DNA of 64,000 nt, from assembly GCA_004293365.1 (NCBI GenBank), contig RDYN01000041.1:1-64000 (forward strand), given 5' to 3'. This document shows, piece after piece, positions 16,545-25,892 of this stretch (within the stretch, counting starts at the first letter, position 1; the number at the start of each line of letters is the position of its first letter). A program made the position numbers and the translations under genes. The notes under the pieces were generated by a model that saw only the letters and a program-made list of their open reading frames with translations, did not search any database and was not told the DNA's origin. The stretch comes from Oscillatoriales cyanobacterium (GTDB lineage: Bacteria > Cyanobacteriota > Cyanobacteriia > Cyanobacteriales > Microcoleaceae).

Positions 16545-17315
16545 ATGTTTGTAGCAACTAAAAACTCAGCCACAAAGCTCACAATCACCTGGCCGCTACT
16601 ACCAGAAGATTTCCAACTACCAGATGACCCCGTGGAAGATGAAAGCCAACCATTGTTAGCCGCAGCTTTACGCCAGCCCCTAACAGAATTTCCCGAATTA
16701 ATCCAGGATGCTTTAATAGTTTCCAACTTTGCCCTTTGTGCCGGCATAAGTTTCCCAGAAGCAGCCACCGACGAACAGCGAACTATTTGCAAAGCACCTG
16801 ATTGGATGTACGTGAAACCCGTTAATTCCCCAAATGTCTCGCAAATCCGCCGCAGTTACACGCCACACACAGAAGGGATAATTCCTCAAATCGTCATGGA
16901 ATTTCTCTCGGAAACCTACGGAGAAGAATACTCTGTAGAATTTACCTCACGGGTGGGAAAGTGGTTTTTTTACGAACAAGTAATCAAAGTCCCTAGATAC
17001 GTCATATTCCGAGCAAAAACAGCTCGTTTAGAAGTTTATGCTTTGGAATCAGAGCACTACAACTTGCAAAAAACGGATGAAAACGGGCGTTATTGGATAC
17101 CTGGATTGGACTTGTTTTTAGGAGTTTGGGAAGGAACCCACGAAGGCAGAACAGGCTGTTGGCTGAGGTGGTGGAATGCGGGCGGTGAGTTATTGTTATG
17201 GTCGGAGGAGCGGGCTGAGCAAGAACGACAACGGGCTGAAGAAGAACGGCTCCGCGCCCAAAGACTAGCAGAAAAATTGCGTCAAGCTGGAATCACCTTA
17301 GATGACGAAGAGTGA
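16545..17315 (+). CDS. Uma2 (DUF820) family protein with charged C-terminal coil
   Basis: This 256-residue protein has the Uma2 family layout, a putative PD-(D/E)XK-like nuclease fold that is strongly expanded in cyanobacteria. Visible landmarks are APDWMYVKPVN (mid-protein), IPQIVMEFLSETYGEEYSVE and YVIFRAKTARLEVYALES, then the GLDLFLGVWEG strand region. The last ~50 residues are a charged coiled coil (EERAEQERQRAEEERLRAQR), common in this group. It stands alone between hairpins and the methyltransferase gene. The nuclease function is predicted from fold; the cellular role is unknown. Confidence 0.82.
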   Translation: MFVATKNSATKLTITWPLLPEDFQLPDDPVEDESQPLLAAALRQPLTEFPELIQDALIVSNFALCAGISFPEAATDEQRTICKAPDWMYVKPVNSPNVSQIRRSYTPHTEGIIPQIVMEFLSETYGEEYSVEFTSRVGKWFFYEQVIKVPRYVIFRAKTARLEVYALESEHYNLQKTDENGRYWIPGLDLFLGVWEGTHEGRTGCWLRWWNAGGELLLWSEERAEQERQRAEEERLRAQRLAEKLRQAGITLDDEE

Positions 17316-17434
17316 AAATTTAAAGGCGATCGACTCTTAGTACGGTTTGCACAGCATACCTGACGACTATTTGGTATAATCACACCAAGAGTGTTGCGGG
17401 CATTCAGCCGGCTATTGTCCCATTGCGAACTAAT

Positions 17435-18568
17435 ATGTCACTCGAACGCCTCAAAGACGTAACCTGGAAAACCAAACCGCAACTGATATCATTGTTTTCC
17501 GGTTGCGGGGGTATGGATTTGCCATTTCACAAAGCTGGGTTTGATGTCGTTTGGGCGATCGACTCCAATCCATACGCCTGCAAAACTTTCAGCAGAAACA
17601 TTGCCCCTGTCATTATCAACGACAGCATAGAAAACATAGACATTGCACAAGTTCCCGAAGCTGAAATATGTATAGGAGGCTTCCCCTGTCAAGATTTCTC
17701 CCTAATTTGGAAGCGCCCCGGACTTGAAGGAACTAGAGGCAATTTATATACATACTTCCTCGATTTTGTCAACAAGAAAAAGCCCAAAGCTTTTGTAGCA
17801 GAAAATGTCAAAGGTTTATTAAGCGCCAATAATTATCAAGCAATCAAACAAATAATTTCCGACTTTGAAACTATTGCACCAGGTTATTTAGTCAAACCAA
17901 AACTTTACAACTTTGCCGATTACGGAGTTCCACAATTTCGGCAAAGAGTATTATTAGTTGGTATTCGGATGGATACAGGATTTGATTTCGTGCATCCTCA
18001 AGCAGAATACGGCCCTAATCGCCAAAATCATTATCGCACAGCGGGCGAAGCACTCCAAGATGTCGAGCAAGTTGTGGAAAATAACCAAAATCATCAAATT
18101 CGCGATCGCACGGTTGAAATTTTGAATCGAATCAAAGCGGGAGGAAATTTTTCAGATATTCCCAAAGACAGTCCCTACTATGTAAAAGGCATGATCAGCC
18201 ACGTTTATCGGCGAATTCATCCCGATAAACCATCATCTACAATCATTGCTGGCGGCGGCGGCGGCACCTGGGGTTATCATTATCCAGAACCGCGTGCACT
18301 GACAAATCGGGAGAGGGCGAGGCTGCAAACTTTTCCCGATAATTTTGTATTTGAAGGTTCAGTTACCGAAGTGCGCCGACAGATTGGGAATGCTGTACCG
18401 CCCGAGGGAATCGCTGCTGTTGTTCAGTCTCTAATCCCGCTATTTCAAGGCAATTATCCGCAAGTGGATTTATATAAAATGAGTGAAAAATTGCAGGGTA
18501 TGTCAATTCAAGAGCGATTAAAACACGCAGAATTAGAGGTTTCTGAGCAAAGTTTGGAGTTGCTATGA
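17435..18568 (+). CDS. DNA (cytosine-5) methyltransferase, no restriction partner
   Basis: The 377-residue enzyme (ATG at 17435; the TTG at 17423 is less likely) has the ordered C5-methyltransferase motifs: I (SLFSGCGGMD), IV with the catalytic C85 (GGFPCQDFS), VI (AENVKGL, 122-128), VIII (PQFRQRVLLVGIR) and X (IGNAVPP). It transfers a methyl group from SAM to cytosine in a short DNA site; the specificity cannot be read from sequence. No endonuclease gene is adjacent, so it appears to be an orphan. Some cyanobacterial orphans of this size methylate CGATCG inside HIP1, and that site is very frequent here, so this enzyme is a candidate. Confidence 0.93.
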   Translation: MSLERLKDVTWKTKPQLISLFSGCGGMDLPFHKAGFDVVWAIDSNPYACKTFSRNIAPVIINDSIENIDIAQVPEAEICIGGFPCQDFSLIWKRPGLEGTRGNLYTYFLDFVNKKKPKAFVAENVKGLLSANNYQAIKQIISDFETIAPGYLVKPKLYNFADYGVPQFRQRVLLVGIRMDTGFDFVHPQAEYGPNRQNHYRTAGEALQDVEQVVENNQNHQIRDRTVEILNRIKAGGNFSDIPKDSPYYVKGMISHVYRRIHPDKPSSTIIAGGGGGTWGYHYPEPRALTNRERARLQTFPDNFVFEGSVTEVRRQIGNAVPPEGIAAVVQSLIPLFQGNYPQVDLYKMSEKLQGMSIQERLKHAELEVSEQSLELL

Positions 18569-18783
18569 ATTGTTTGTTAATTGGGAGCATCTCAGTTTTG
18601 CATTTAGAGTATTGTACGCGAACTCGGGCGCGATCGCACTCAAAGAAAAAATGCTTTTTTTAATCTCAGCTCCCGTAAAAATATATCATAACTGCGGTAA
18701 AAATATCGCGCTGTGTGAGACCGAAAGCGATCGCCCTGTGGGAGAATTTGTTAGAACAGGAAGAAAAGCGCGATCGCCAAAAA

Positions 18784-18844
18784 CCGTTCGTAGTGCGGAC
18801 TTCAGTCCGCTCTTATTCTGCGGACTGAAGTCCGCACTACGAAC
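18784..18844. repeat. GGTTCGTAGT-type hairpin
   Basis: CGTTCGTAGTGCGGACTTCA at the left pairs with TGAAGTCCGCACTACGAACC at the right across a short loop. It is the same family as 12864-13009, with GCGGACTTCAG in place of GAGGACTTTAG. Confidence 0.85.
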
Positions 18845-18885
18845 CAATTCGCACACGATTTAACTTAATGAGTAGATGGTAAGCA

Positions 18886-18922
18886 CAAAAAAACCATAGT
18901 ACCTTGTAGATACTACGGTTTT
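18886..18922. terminator. Bidirectional terminator between methyltransferase and aroF
   Basis: AAAAAACCATAGTA and TACTACGGTTTTT form a hairpin with one mismatch, flanked by an A-run on one side and a T-run on the other. It lies 23 bp beyond the aroF stop on the minus strand and is well placed to end aroF transcription. Confidence 0.72.
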
Positions 18923-18945
18923 TGATGACCTACTGATTGATATTT

Positions 18946-20007
18946 CTACGCGAAAACTGGCACTGGTTGCGGCCAGCGTTTCATGACTTTACCAATTACA
19001 GCCAATTCTTCCATCAACTTGTCGAACTGATCCGGTGTTAAAGATTGCGGCCCGTCAGACAAGGCTTTTTTCGGATTCGGGTGCACTTCTATCATCAGCG
19101 AATCTGTACCCGAGGCGATCGACGCAAAGGCCATCGAAGGTACAAACTGCGCCCAACCGGTGCCGTGACTCGGGTCAACCATAACTGGTAAGTGAGTCAG
19201 GGTTCGCAGCACTGGAACCGCCGACAAATCCAGCGTATTCCGCGTATACTGCCTGTCATAGCCGCGAATTCCGCGCTCGCACAAAATCACGTTGGGATTG
19301 CCCGCAGCCATGATATACTCGGCTGCCATCAACCATTCTTCAATGGTGGCGGAAATGCCGCGCTTCAGCAAAATTGGTTTGTCTTGAGCTCCGACTTTCT
19401 TCAACAGCGAGAAATTCTGCATATTTCGGGCTCCGACTTGGATTACGTCGGCTACTTCTACGATCGCACTTAAGTCCGCCGCATCCATAACTTCGGTAAT
19501 AATTCCCAAACCGCTAGCTTCCCGCGCTGCCGCCAGCAGTCCCAAAGCACTCTCGCCGTGTCCTTGGAAAGCGTAGGGGGAAGTTCTCGGTTTGTAGGCT
19601 CCACCGCGCAAAAATTGAGCGCCAGCAGCTTTGACGCGCATTGCCGTTTCAACAATCATTTCTTCGTTTTCGACCGAGCAAGGGCCTGCTACGACTGCGA
19701 TCGGGTGATTTAAGCCGATCGTCACAATTCCCAAAGGAGTAGCGACTTCTACGGCGCTGGGTTCACCTTGGCGGTATTCCAGAGAAGCACGTTTGTAGGG
19801 TTTTTCCACCCGCAGCACTTCCTCAATCCAGGTGCTCATTTCGCGCAGTTGCATCGGTTCGAGCTCAACGGTGTCGCCTACCAAACCCATGACGGTTTTG
19901 TAACGCCCGACAATTTTTTCGGGTGTCAAACCCCAGCTAGTGCGGAGTTCTTCGTCTAGGCGATCGATCTCGGCTGCTGGAGTGCCGGCTTTCATGACAA
20001 TAATCAT
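18946..20007 (-). CDS. aroF: 3-Deoxy-7-phosphoheptulonate (DAHP) synthase
   Basis: The 353-residue protein is a type I-beta DAHP synthase. A ferredoxin-like regulatory N-terminus (MIIVMKAGTPAAEIDRL) precedes the barrel. Barrel landmarks include VVAGPCSVENEEMIVETA, LRGGAYKPRTSPYAFQG, ILLKRGISATIEEWLMAAEY, ILCERGIRGYD and PVMVDPSHGTG. It condenses phosphoenolpyruvate with erythrose 4-phosphate at the entry to the shikimate pathway. The ATG at 20007 gives the usual start. The gene stands alone, with a GAAACCGGG element upstream and a terminator downstream. Confidence 0.96.
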   Translation of the reverse strand: MIIVMKAGTPAAEIDRLDEELRTSWGLTPEKIVGRYKTVMGLVGDTVELEPMQLREMSTWIEEVLRVEKPYKRASLEYRQGEPSAVEVATPLGIVTIGLNHPIAVVAGPCSVENEEMIVETAMRVKAAGAQFLRGGAYKPRTSPYAFQGHGESALGLLAAAREASGLGIITEVMDAADLSAIVEVADVIQVGARNMQNFSLLKKVGAQDKPILLKRGISATIEEWLMAAEYIMAAGNPNVILCERGIRGYDRQYTRNTLDLSAVPVLRTLTHLPVMVDPSHGTGWAQFVPSMAFASIASGTDSLMIEVHPNPKKALSDGPQSLTPDQFDKLMEELAVIGKVMKRWPQPVPVFA

Positions 20008-20105
20008 ATTTTTTTCCCTTGGTCTGTTGCGCTAAGACACGCATTATGACATGGATGTACTGATAAAAATAGATGCCGTGCGATCGAGCTTCTATTTATA
20101 GTCTT

Positions 20106-20198
20106 GGACGCAAGCGTGGTTAGAAACCGGGTTTTTTTACGATAATTCTGCGTCGCAGCCACCATATTCGGTAAACAACCCGGTTTCTTTAGTCGTCC
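20106..20198. repeat. GAAACCGGG-type palindromic element, copy 2
   Basis: The element starts GGACGCAAGC and ends near GTCGTCC. Its inner pair is TAGAAACCGGGTTTTTTT and AAACAACCCGGTTTCTTT. It lies about 100 bp upstream of aroF. A CRISPR spacer at 22136-22175 resembles part of it. Confidence 0.78.
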
Positions 20199-20267
20199 AT
20201 CCCTCTAGCAATTCACTATTGACTAATGACTGTTGACTAATGACTGAGGACTGAGGACTGATGACTT

Positions 20268-20744
20268 CTAACTTTTCGGCTTAGCCGCGCGCCACGCTTC
20301 CCGCATCCGTCCAAAATTGGTATTAAATTCTTCCCATCCCAGAGTGCTTCCTGAAGCTTCTTCATCCCAAGAAGCCGAGAGGACTCCATAGCTCAATCCA
20401 AGTACGCCTAGACCAAAACAGCCCATGCTTACCAACAATACCGCTGTGTTGGGCAAGTCAAACCAGCCCTTGCTGACTATCAAATAACTCACAAAAAATG
20501 TGGAAATTCCCAGAATAGTCGGGGCGCCGCAGAATACCGCGATGCGGGAAATCATGCGTTTGCTGACTGCTTCTGGGATGGATTGCGCCTGCGGGCCAGT
20601 TTTTTTGGTGGCTTTGGGCTGTTTGTCTAATTTTGGTTCTTCTGTGACTGTGCTTGCTTCGGTTTCTGGGGGCTTTTTAGCGGTTTTTTTCCGATTTGAG
20701 GCCGGTTCAAAGGGTAAGCGCTGGGTGGGTGGTTCGGAGGACAT
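20268..20744 (-). CDS. PAM68-like (DUF3464) photosystem II assembly protein
   Basis: This 158-residue protein has the shape of cyanobacterial PAM68 homologues (Sll0933 type). A Pro/Lys-rich cytoplasmic N-terminus (residues 1-60) is followed by two membrane segments (AVFCGAPTILGISTFFVSYL, then AVLLVSMGCFGLGVLGLSYG). The tail SASWDEEASGSTLGWEEFNT-N-FGRMREAW is the family's most conserved block. PAM68 proteins assist the assembly of photosystem II in the thylakoid membrane. rpsO lies 170 bp upstream on the same strand. GGAGG-like purines overlap the start (GGAGGACAT seen on the plus strand is the complement region), so the exact ribosome site is not decisive. Confidence 0.88.
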   Translation of the reverse strand: MSSEPPTQRLPFEPASNRKKTAKKPPETEASTVTEEPKLDKQPKATKKTGPQAQSIPEAVSKRMISRIAVFCGAPTILGISTFFVSYLIVSKGWFDLPNTAVLLVSMGCFGLGVLGLSYGVLSASWDEEASGSTLGWEEFNTNFGRMREAWRAAKPKS

Positions 20745-20914
20745 ATTTTTTGTTTAACCTGAAATCTCGAACAATTATTCAATAAATCTTGGCGAGGGTT
20801 TACGCAACTCTGACGGTTAATCAACGGTTTGACACGGATTTGCGATCGGTGCGTAAATCCTGCTGGTGTTTGTCCAAGATTCTTGAATATTGTCGCAAAT
20901 TTTCGCTTGGCTGT

Positions 20915-21184
20915 TTAGCCGCGAATGCCTAAACGGGCAATTAATGCTTTGTAGCGATCGACATTTTCCTTTTGCAGGTAGGCCAGCAGGCGCTTGCGGC
21001 GGCTGATCATCATCATCAAACCGCGCCGGGAGGCGAAGTCTTTTTGGTTGATTTTCAGGTGGGCGCTGAGTTTGCTGATGCGATCGCTCAGCATGGCGAT
21101 TTGCACATCTGCTGAGCCTGTGTCGGTTTCATGGGTTTGAAAATCGCCCATGATTTCTTGTTTGCGTTGTTGTGTAAGTGCCAT
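20915..21184 (-). CDS. rpsO: 30S ribosomal protein S15
   Basis: The 89-residue protein is the standard length for S15. It has MALTQQRKQEIMGDFQTHET at the start, then GSADVQIAMLSDRI, LKINQKDFASRRGLMMMISR and RLLAYLQKENVDRY. It binds 16S rRNA early in small-subunit assembly. The leader (21185-21273) is short and carries AATCTGTGATACAATCGCAGATT-like symmetry (about 21219-21241): a hairpin that includes a TACAAT -10-like box. The CRISPR array ends 89 bp upstream and is probably transcribed in the same direction. Confidence 0.97.
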   Translation of the reverse strand: MALTQQRKQEIMGDFQTHETDTGSADVQIAMLSDRISKLSAHLKINQKDFASRRGLMMMISRRKRLLAYLQKENVDRYKALIARLGIRG

Positions 21185-21273
21185 GAATTGAGTTTATGTT
21201 TTTTTGTACGATCGTCACAATCTGCGATTGTATCACAGATTGAGTAACTGAGGACACGGCAATGCCCAAGGCG

Positions 21274-24200
21274 GTTTCAATCCCCTTGGGGGGAAAGATG
21301 AATTGCGGCAATTAAAGCTAATAAAGCGTTTCAATCCCCTTGCGGGGAAAGGTGAATTGCGACGGTACGTAGTTGCGCTTCAGCGCTCTTATTGAAGAGT
21401 GCTTTTTGTTTTAATCCCCTTGCGGGGAAAGGTGAATTGCGGCGAAAACTGGCACCGAAGAAGTAATGAAAGAGGTATTTTGTTTCAATCCCCTTGCGGG
21501 GAAAGGTGAATTGCGGCATTGCGGCCGGGCTCGCACTGCTCGCGGCGATGGTGCTCGGGCTCAGTTTCAGTCCCCTTGCGGGGAAAGGTGAATTGCGGCT
21601 TTGGATATATTAGTAATAATTTAGATATTTTGTTTCAATCCCCTTGCGGGGAAAGGTGAATTGCGGCCTTGATGACCTCCCAGGGATGGATAACTACCCA
21701 TCTACTAGGTAATAGTTTCAATCCCCTTGCGGGGAAAGGTGAATTGCGGCTCTATAAGACTCGGGCCCCAGTCTTGGGCATGAAGAATCCTCCACCTAAG
21801 TTTCAATCCCCTTGCGGGGAAAGGTGAATTGCGGCTTAAAGATCACATGCACCTTGGCAGCACCACTACCAGAGTTTCAATCCCCTTGCGGGGAAAGGTG
21901 AATTGCGGCATCACGTTATTCCCATCGTGAGACAGCGGGCCCTATATTAAGGTTTCAATCCCCTTGCGGGGAAAGGTGAATTGCGGCTGTGATAGCAATA
22001 TGAAGTGATCATTGATTGCCTTAGGTTTCAATCCCCTTGCGGGGAAAGGTGAATTGCGGCGTGGTACTCCATAACCCATACAGATACCGATCTCGTAGCG
22101 TTTCAATCCCCTTGCGGGGAAAGGTGAATTGCGGCATTTACCTGTTTCAATTTGGAAACCGGGCTCTTTTACGAGGTTTCAATCCCCTTGCGGGGAAAGG
22201 TGAATTGCGGCTCAGGACTACTGGGGTGAGCTGCCTTTTGACTATTTACAGTTTCAATCCCCTTGCGGGGAAAGGTGAATTGCGGCAAAGTGCGAGGACT
22301 GCCCAGGTTGGCCCAAACCTAGTTTCAATCCCCTTGCGGGGAAAGGTGAATTGCGGCTCAAAAGGGTTACCACTCTCCCGATCCTAAAATTTTTACGTTT
22401 CAATCCCCTTGCGGGGAAAGGTGAATTGCGGCCTGTATAAATTTTGTAAAGATTGGACTTTTGCTCAAGGTTTCAATCCCCTTGCGGGGAAAGGTGAATT
22501 GCGGCTATTTGGAATCGCAAAGTTTGGCATCTGGACAGCCATGTTTCAATCCCCTTGCGGGGAAAGGTGAATTGCGGCTTTTGTTTGTCTAATTTTTAAC
22601 CGCCCAGCTAGCCTGTTTCAATCCCCTTGCGGGGAAAGGTGAATTGCGGCGGCAGGTGTAGGCGGCCCTAACGCCGCACCTCAAACTCAAGTTTCAATCC
22701 CCTTGCGGGGAAAGGTGAATTGCGGCCTGCAAACCCTGCACCCTGTCAAACGGTGCACCCGGATGGTTTCAATCCCCTTGCGGGGAAAGGTGAATTGCGG
22801 CTGAATTTGAAAATGTTAAGGCAACAGAAACTATAGAGTTTCAATCCCCTTGCGGGGAAAGGTGAATTGCGGCCAAAACGCTGTGCATGTAGTTTCTGAT
22901 AATGACCAAGTGTTTCAATCCCCTTGCGGGGAAAGGTGAATTGCGGCCGTCGATTGCTCGAACGCTTCGTCCCAACAAAAAAGAAAGTTTCAATCCCCTT
23001 GCGGGGAAAGGTGAATTGCGGCGCTTATCAGTTACCATCTTCAGAGTTTGAGTTTTAAGTTTCAATCCCCTTGCGGGGAAAGGTGAATTGCGGCTTAATC
23101 TCGGCCCTGCGACTGGCTTCAAAGCCTCCGATATGTCAATGTTTCAATCCCCTTGCGGGGAAAGGTGAATTGCGGCATGTCGCCAAGATGCTCGGCTATC
23201 CAGTCGGCTTGGGTTGGCGGTTTCAATCCCCTTGCGGGGAAAGGTGAATTGCGGCAGCGTCACGTAAGATTACCGAAGCTCAATATAACCAGGAGACTCG
23301 TTTCAATCCCCTTGCGGGGAAAGGTGAATTGCGGCTTAAAAGTACAGAAGGGGCTGAATCATATATCGCAAAGTTTCAATCCCCTTGCGGGGAAAGGTGA
23401 ATTGCGGCTTCGTGGCGGCAAAAACAATGATCTGATCTCTGTAAGCCCCGTTTCAATCCCCTTGCGGGGAAAGGTGAATTGCGGCAAAAACAATGCAAGT
23501 AACAGTAAATCAAATCGAAGGTTTCAATCCCCTTGCGGGGAAAGGTGAATTGCGGCACGAGTTTAAACCTTATTCTGATACCTCGCAGTACGGAAGTTTC
23601 AATCCCCTTGCGGGGAAAGGTGAATTGCGGCCAAAAAGAGAATAGTACGAACAACAAAATTGTACAGTTTCAATCCCCTTGCGGGGAAAGGTGAATTGCG
23701 GCTGGATATCACCTGAAACGAAGCAATTTTGTGTTTTAACGAAGTTTCAATCCCCTTGCGGGGAAAGGTGAATTGCGGCGTGCTCAACTTTGGGACAGGT
23801 CAAATTGGCAATCAAACCTTTGTGTTTCAATCCCCTTGCGGGGAAAGGTGAATTGTGGCAGATGGATGGATTTTGATTGATGGAGAAATGGCACACGAAC
23901 AAGAGTTTCAATCCCCTTGCGGGGAAAGGTGAATTGCGGCCTAATTCTTTGGACAGCTTTTTGTTAAATAGGGGTAACCATACAGGCTTACAACCAATTT
24001 CAACAATTACCAACTTACAGTCTAAGTTTCAATCCCCTTGCGGGGAAAGGTGAATTGCGGCTAGTAAAAAAGTAATTTTTGCCTATCTATTCTTGCCGCT
24101 TGAGGTTTCAATCCCCTTGCGGGGAAAGGTGAATTGCGGCATCAGAAAACAATTGAGTTAAAGACAAACCAATCAAGTTTCAATCCCCTTGCGGGGAAAG

Positions 24201-25242
24201 GTGAATTGCGGCAAGCCTTACCTATCGTGCTAGAACAGTTCACAGAGCAAGTTTCAATCCCCTTGCGGGGAAAGGTGAATTGCGGCAGCGTGATAATACG
24301 CTCAATCAATTGTGGACTACTGTTTCAATCCCCTTGCGGGGAAAGGTGAATTGCGGCACTACTGGTACTACCGCTGGTTGGTGTACAGTTACCACGTTTC
24401 AATCCCCTTGCGGGGAAAGGTGAATTGCGGCAGCAGTTGCAAGAGGGTCGAAACACGGGTGTAAAATGTTTCAATCCCCTTGCGGGGAAAGGTGAATTGC
24501 GGCTCCAGACTTTCATGAGGAAGCTGCAAATTTTGTGGCTAGTTTCAATCCCCTTGCGGGGAAAGGTGAATTGCGGCTTACGATCTCCGCACTACTTGTG
24601 CTACCCCTCACTGTGAGGTTTCAATCCCCTTGCGGGGAAAGGTGAATTGCGGCGTCACCTCGATGATGTAAGCCTCAAGGTAGCTGTAGTTGGTTTCAAT
24701 CCCCTTGCGGGGAAAGGTGAATTGCGGCTCTGGTACGGTGCGTATAAGTAGTAGTACACCAAACCCTATCGTGTTTCAATCCCCTTGCGGGGAAAGGTGA
24801 ATTGCGGCCCTGGAGTGTATATACGAGGCCATGCGCTTAATGGAGAGTTTCAATCCCCTTGCGGGGAAAGGTGAATTGCGGCTACCTCCCTCTACGAACA
24901 CATCATGGATGCAGTAAGGGTTTCAATCCCCTTGCGGGGAAAGGTGAATTGCGGCGCTGTAACTGGATAGCGCACCCTCCGATGATGATAGGTTTCAATC
25001 CCCTTGCGGGGAAAGGTGAATTGCGGCAATACCATCGAGGTTCTGGGGGGGAACACCTTACCTGTTTCAATCCCCTTGCGGGGAAAGGTGAATTGCGGCT
25101 GCTAACCGATAAGGGTTACATATCATCCAGGTTTCAATCCCCTTGCGGGGAAAGGTGAATTGCGGCCTAACGACGGCAGGTGCCGCGCTACGGGCATTGG
25201 GATTAAGTTTCAATCCCCTTGCGGGGAAAGGTGAATTGCGGC
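21274..25242 (-). CRISPR. CRISPR array, 53 repeats of 36 bp by hand count
   Basis: On the plus strand each repeat starts GTTTCAATCCCCTTGCGGGG and ends GTGAATTGCGGC. I place transcription on the minus strand because the complement ends in GGGGATTGAAAC, the usual cyanobacterial 3' end and 5'-handle form, and because the decayed repeats lie at the left (trailer) end: 21274 (GGGGGG, GATG), 21328 (GCGAC), 21408 (GTTTT) and 21564 (CAGTCC). CCCC-GCAA-GGGG in the repeat makes a hairpin with a GNRA-type loop. Most spacers are about 34-47 nt; exceptions are an 18-nt spacer at 21310-21327 and an 85-nt one at 23941-24025. One interior repeat (23824) has GTGGC. Only cas2 and a broken cas1 lie nearby, so the type cannot be fixed. 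Confidence 0.97.
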
Positions 25243-25610
25243 TCCTTGACTTGAAACCCTTACCCAGTAAAGGCTCCAGAAGCGGTTTTCGACCACCTCT
25301 TATGCTCAGCTTGCTTTGGGACTCAAAATGAACCTCAAAAATGGCTGAAACCTTTACTGGACAAGACAACGGCCGTCTACACCAGAGAATCAGTGTTTCA
25401 GCCATTTAGCTTGAAGGTCGGATTGCCAAATGATTGAATTGCTAAAACACTACTTTAATCTATTCAATTTTCTAGGTACTGGCGCTATTGATTCCGGTAG
25501 TTATTCACACTGCACATTGCTTTAGCTCGTGTAAATTTCTAATTAAAATCCAGCAATTACAGAATAATAACCGAGATTTCTCGGAGTGTCAAGTGTCAAA
25601 TCAAATACTT
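25243..25610 (-). promoter_or_regulatory. Probable CRISPR leader
   Basis: This is the gene-free stretch between the last repeat and cas2. It contains two nested inverted pairs. AAATGGCTGAAAC (about 25336) matches GTTTCAGCCATTT (about 25394). CCAGTAAAGG (about 25264) matches CCTTTACTGG (about 25349). The half nearest cas2 is A+T-rich (25430-25600), as leaders often are. The leader assignment rests on repeat orientation and on the decayed repeats at the other end. Confidence 0.6.
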
Positions 25611-25892
25611 TCAGACAATAACCGAAGTAGCAGGTTTAGTCACCGGTGGGCCCAAACCCCAAGTTTCTACCTGCCCCAAAGTCCGCGCTGATACAGGATA
25701 AAAACGGATATTGTCTTCGTCCAAATTAACTCGTGCTCGCAGGCGAGTTCGCAACTCGTCAAACTGACGCCCAGAAACAGCACACTCAAAAACCGAATAT
25801 TGCACCCACGTGCCGTAACCCGATAGCAAGTTGAAAACTTTCTTGCGCCGCTTGTCGCAAGGAATATCATACACCACAACGTAAAAATACAT
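25611..25892 (-). CDS. cas2: CRISPR-associated endonuclease Cas2
   Basis: I start the protein at the ATG at 25892 (MYFYVVVYDIPCDKRRKKVF, 93 residues). The frame is open further upstream to 25928, but family alignment favours the later start. D9 is the conserved acid of the Cas2 ferredoxin-like fold. Later blocks GTWVQYSVFECAVSGRQFD and DNIRFYPVSAR are typical. Cas2 pairs with Cas1 to insert spacers; its partner here, at 26246-27240, is frameshifted, so this copy may be idle unless another Cas1 exists. Confidence 0.93.
   Translation of the reverse strand: MYFYVVVYDIPCDKRRKKVFNLLSGYGTWVQYSVFECAVSGRQFDELRTRLRARVNLDEDNIRFYPVSARTLGQVETWGLGPPVTKPATSVIV

Larger units (their letters stand above)
18569..18945. 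other. Intergenic region with MITE-like and hairpin repeats
   Basis: No gene is seen. A decayed MITE-like copy starts at 18587 (GCATCTCAGTTTTGCAT) and fades at about 18665. A 61-bp hairpin of the GGTTCGTAGT family follows at 18784-18844, and a terminator at 18886-18922. Confidence 0.6.

Noticed and set aside
21274-25242. Array transcribed rightwards, with its leader at the rpsO side
   Set aside because: The decayed repeats and the 18-nt spacer are at the left end. The minus-strand repeat ends in GATTGAAAC and cas2 lies at the right. All favour a right-hand leader.
22037-25405. Many open reading frames of 60-130 codons across the CRISPR array on both strands
   Set aside because: All are translations of the repeat (for example FNPLAGKGELR, or RNSPFPARGLK on the other strand) joined by spacers. 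They are not genes.
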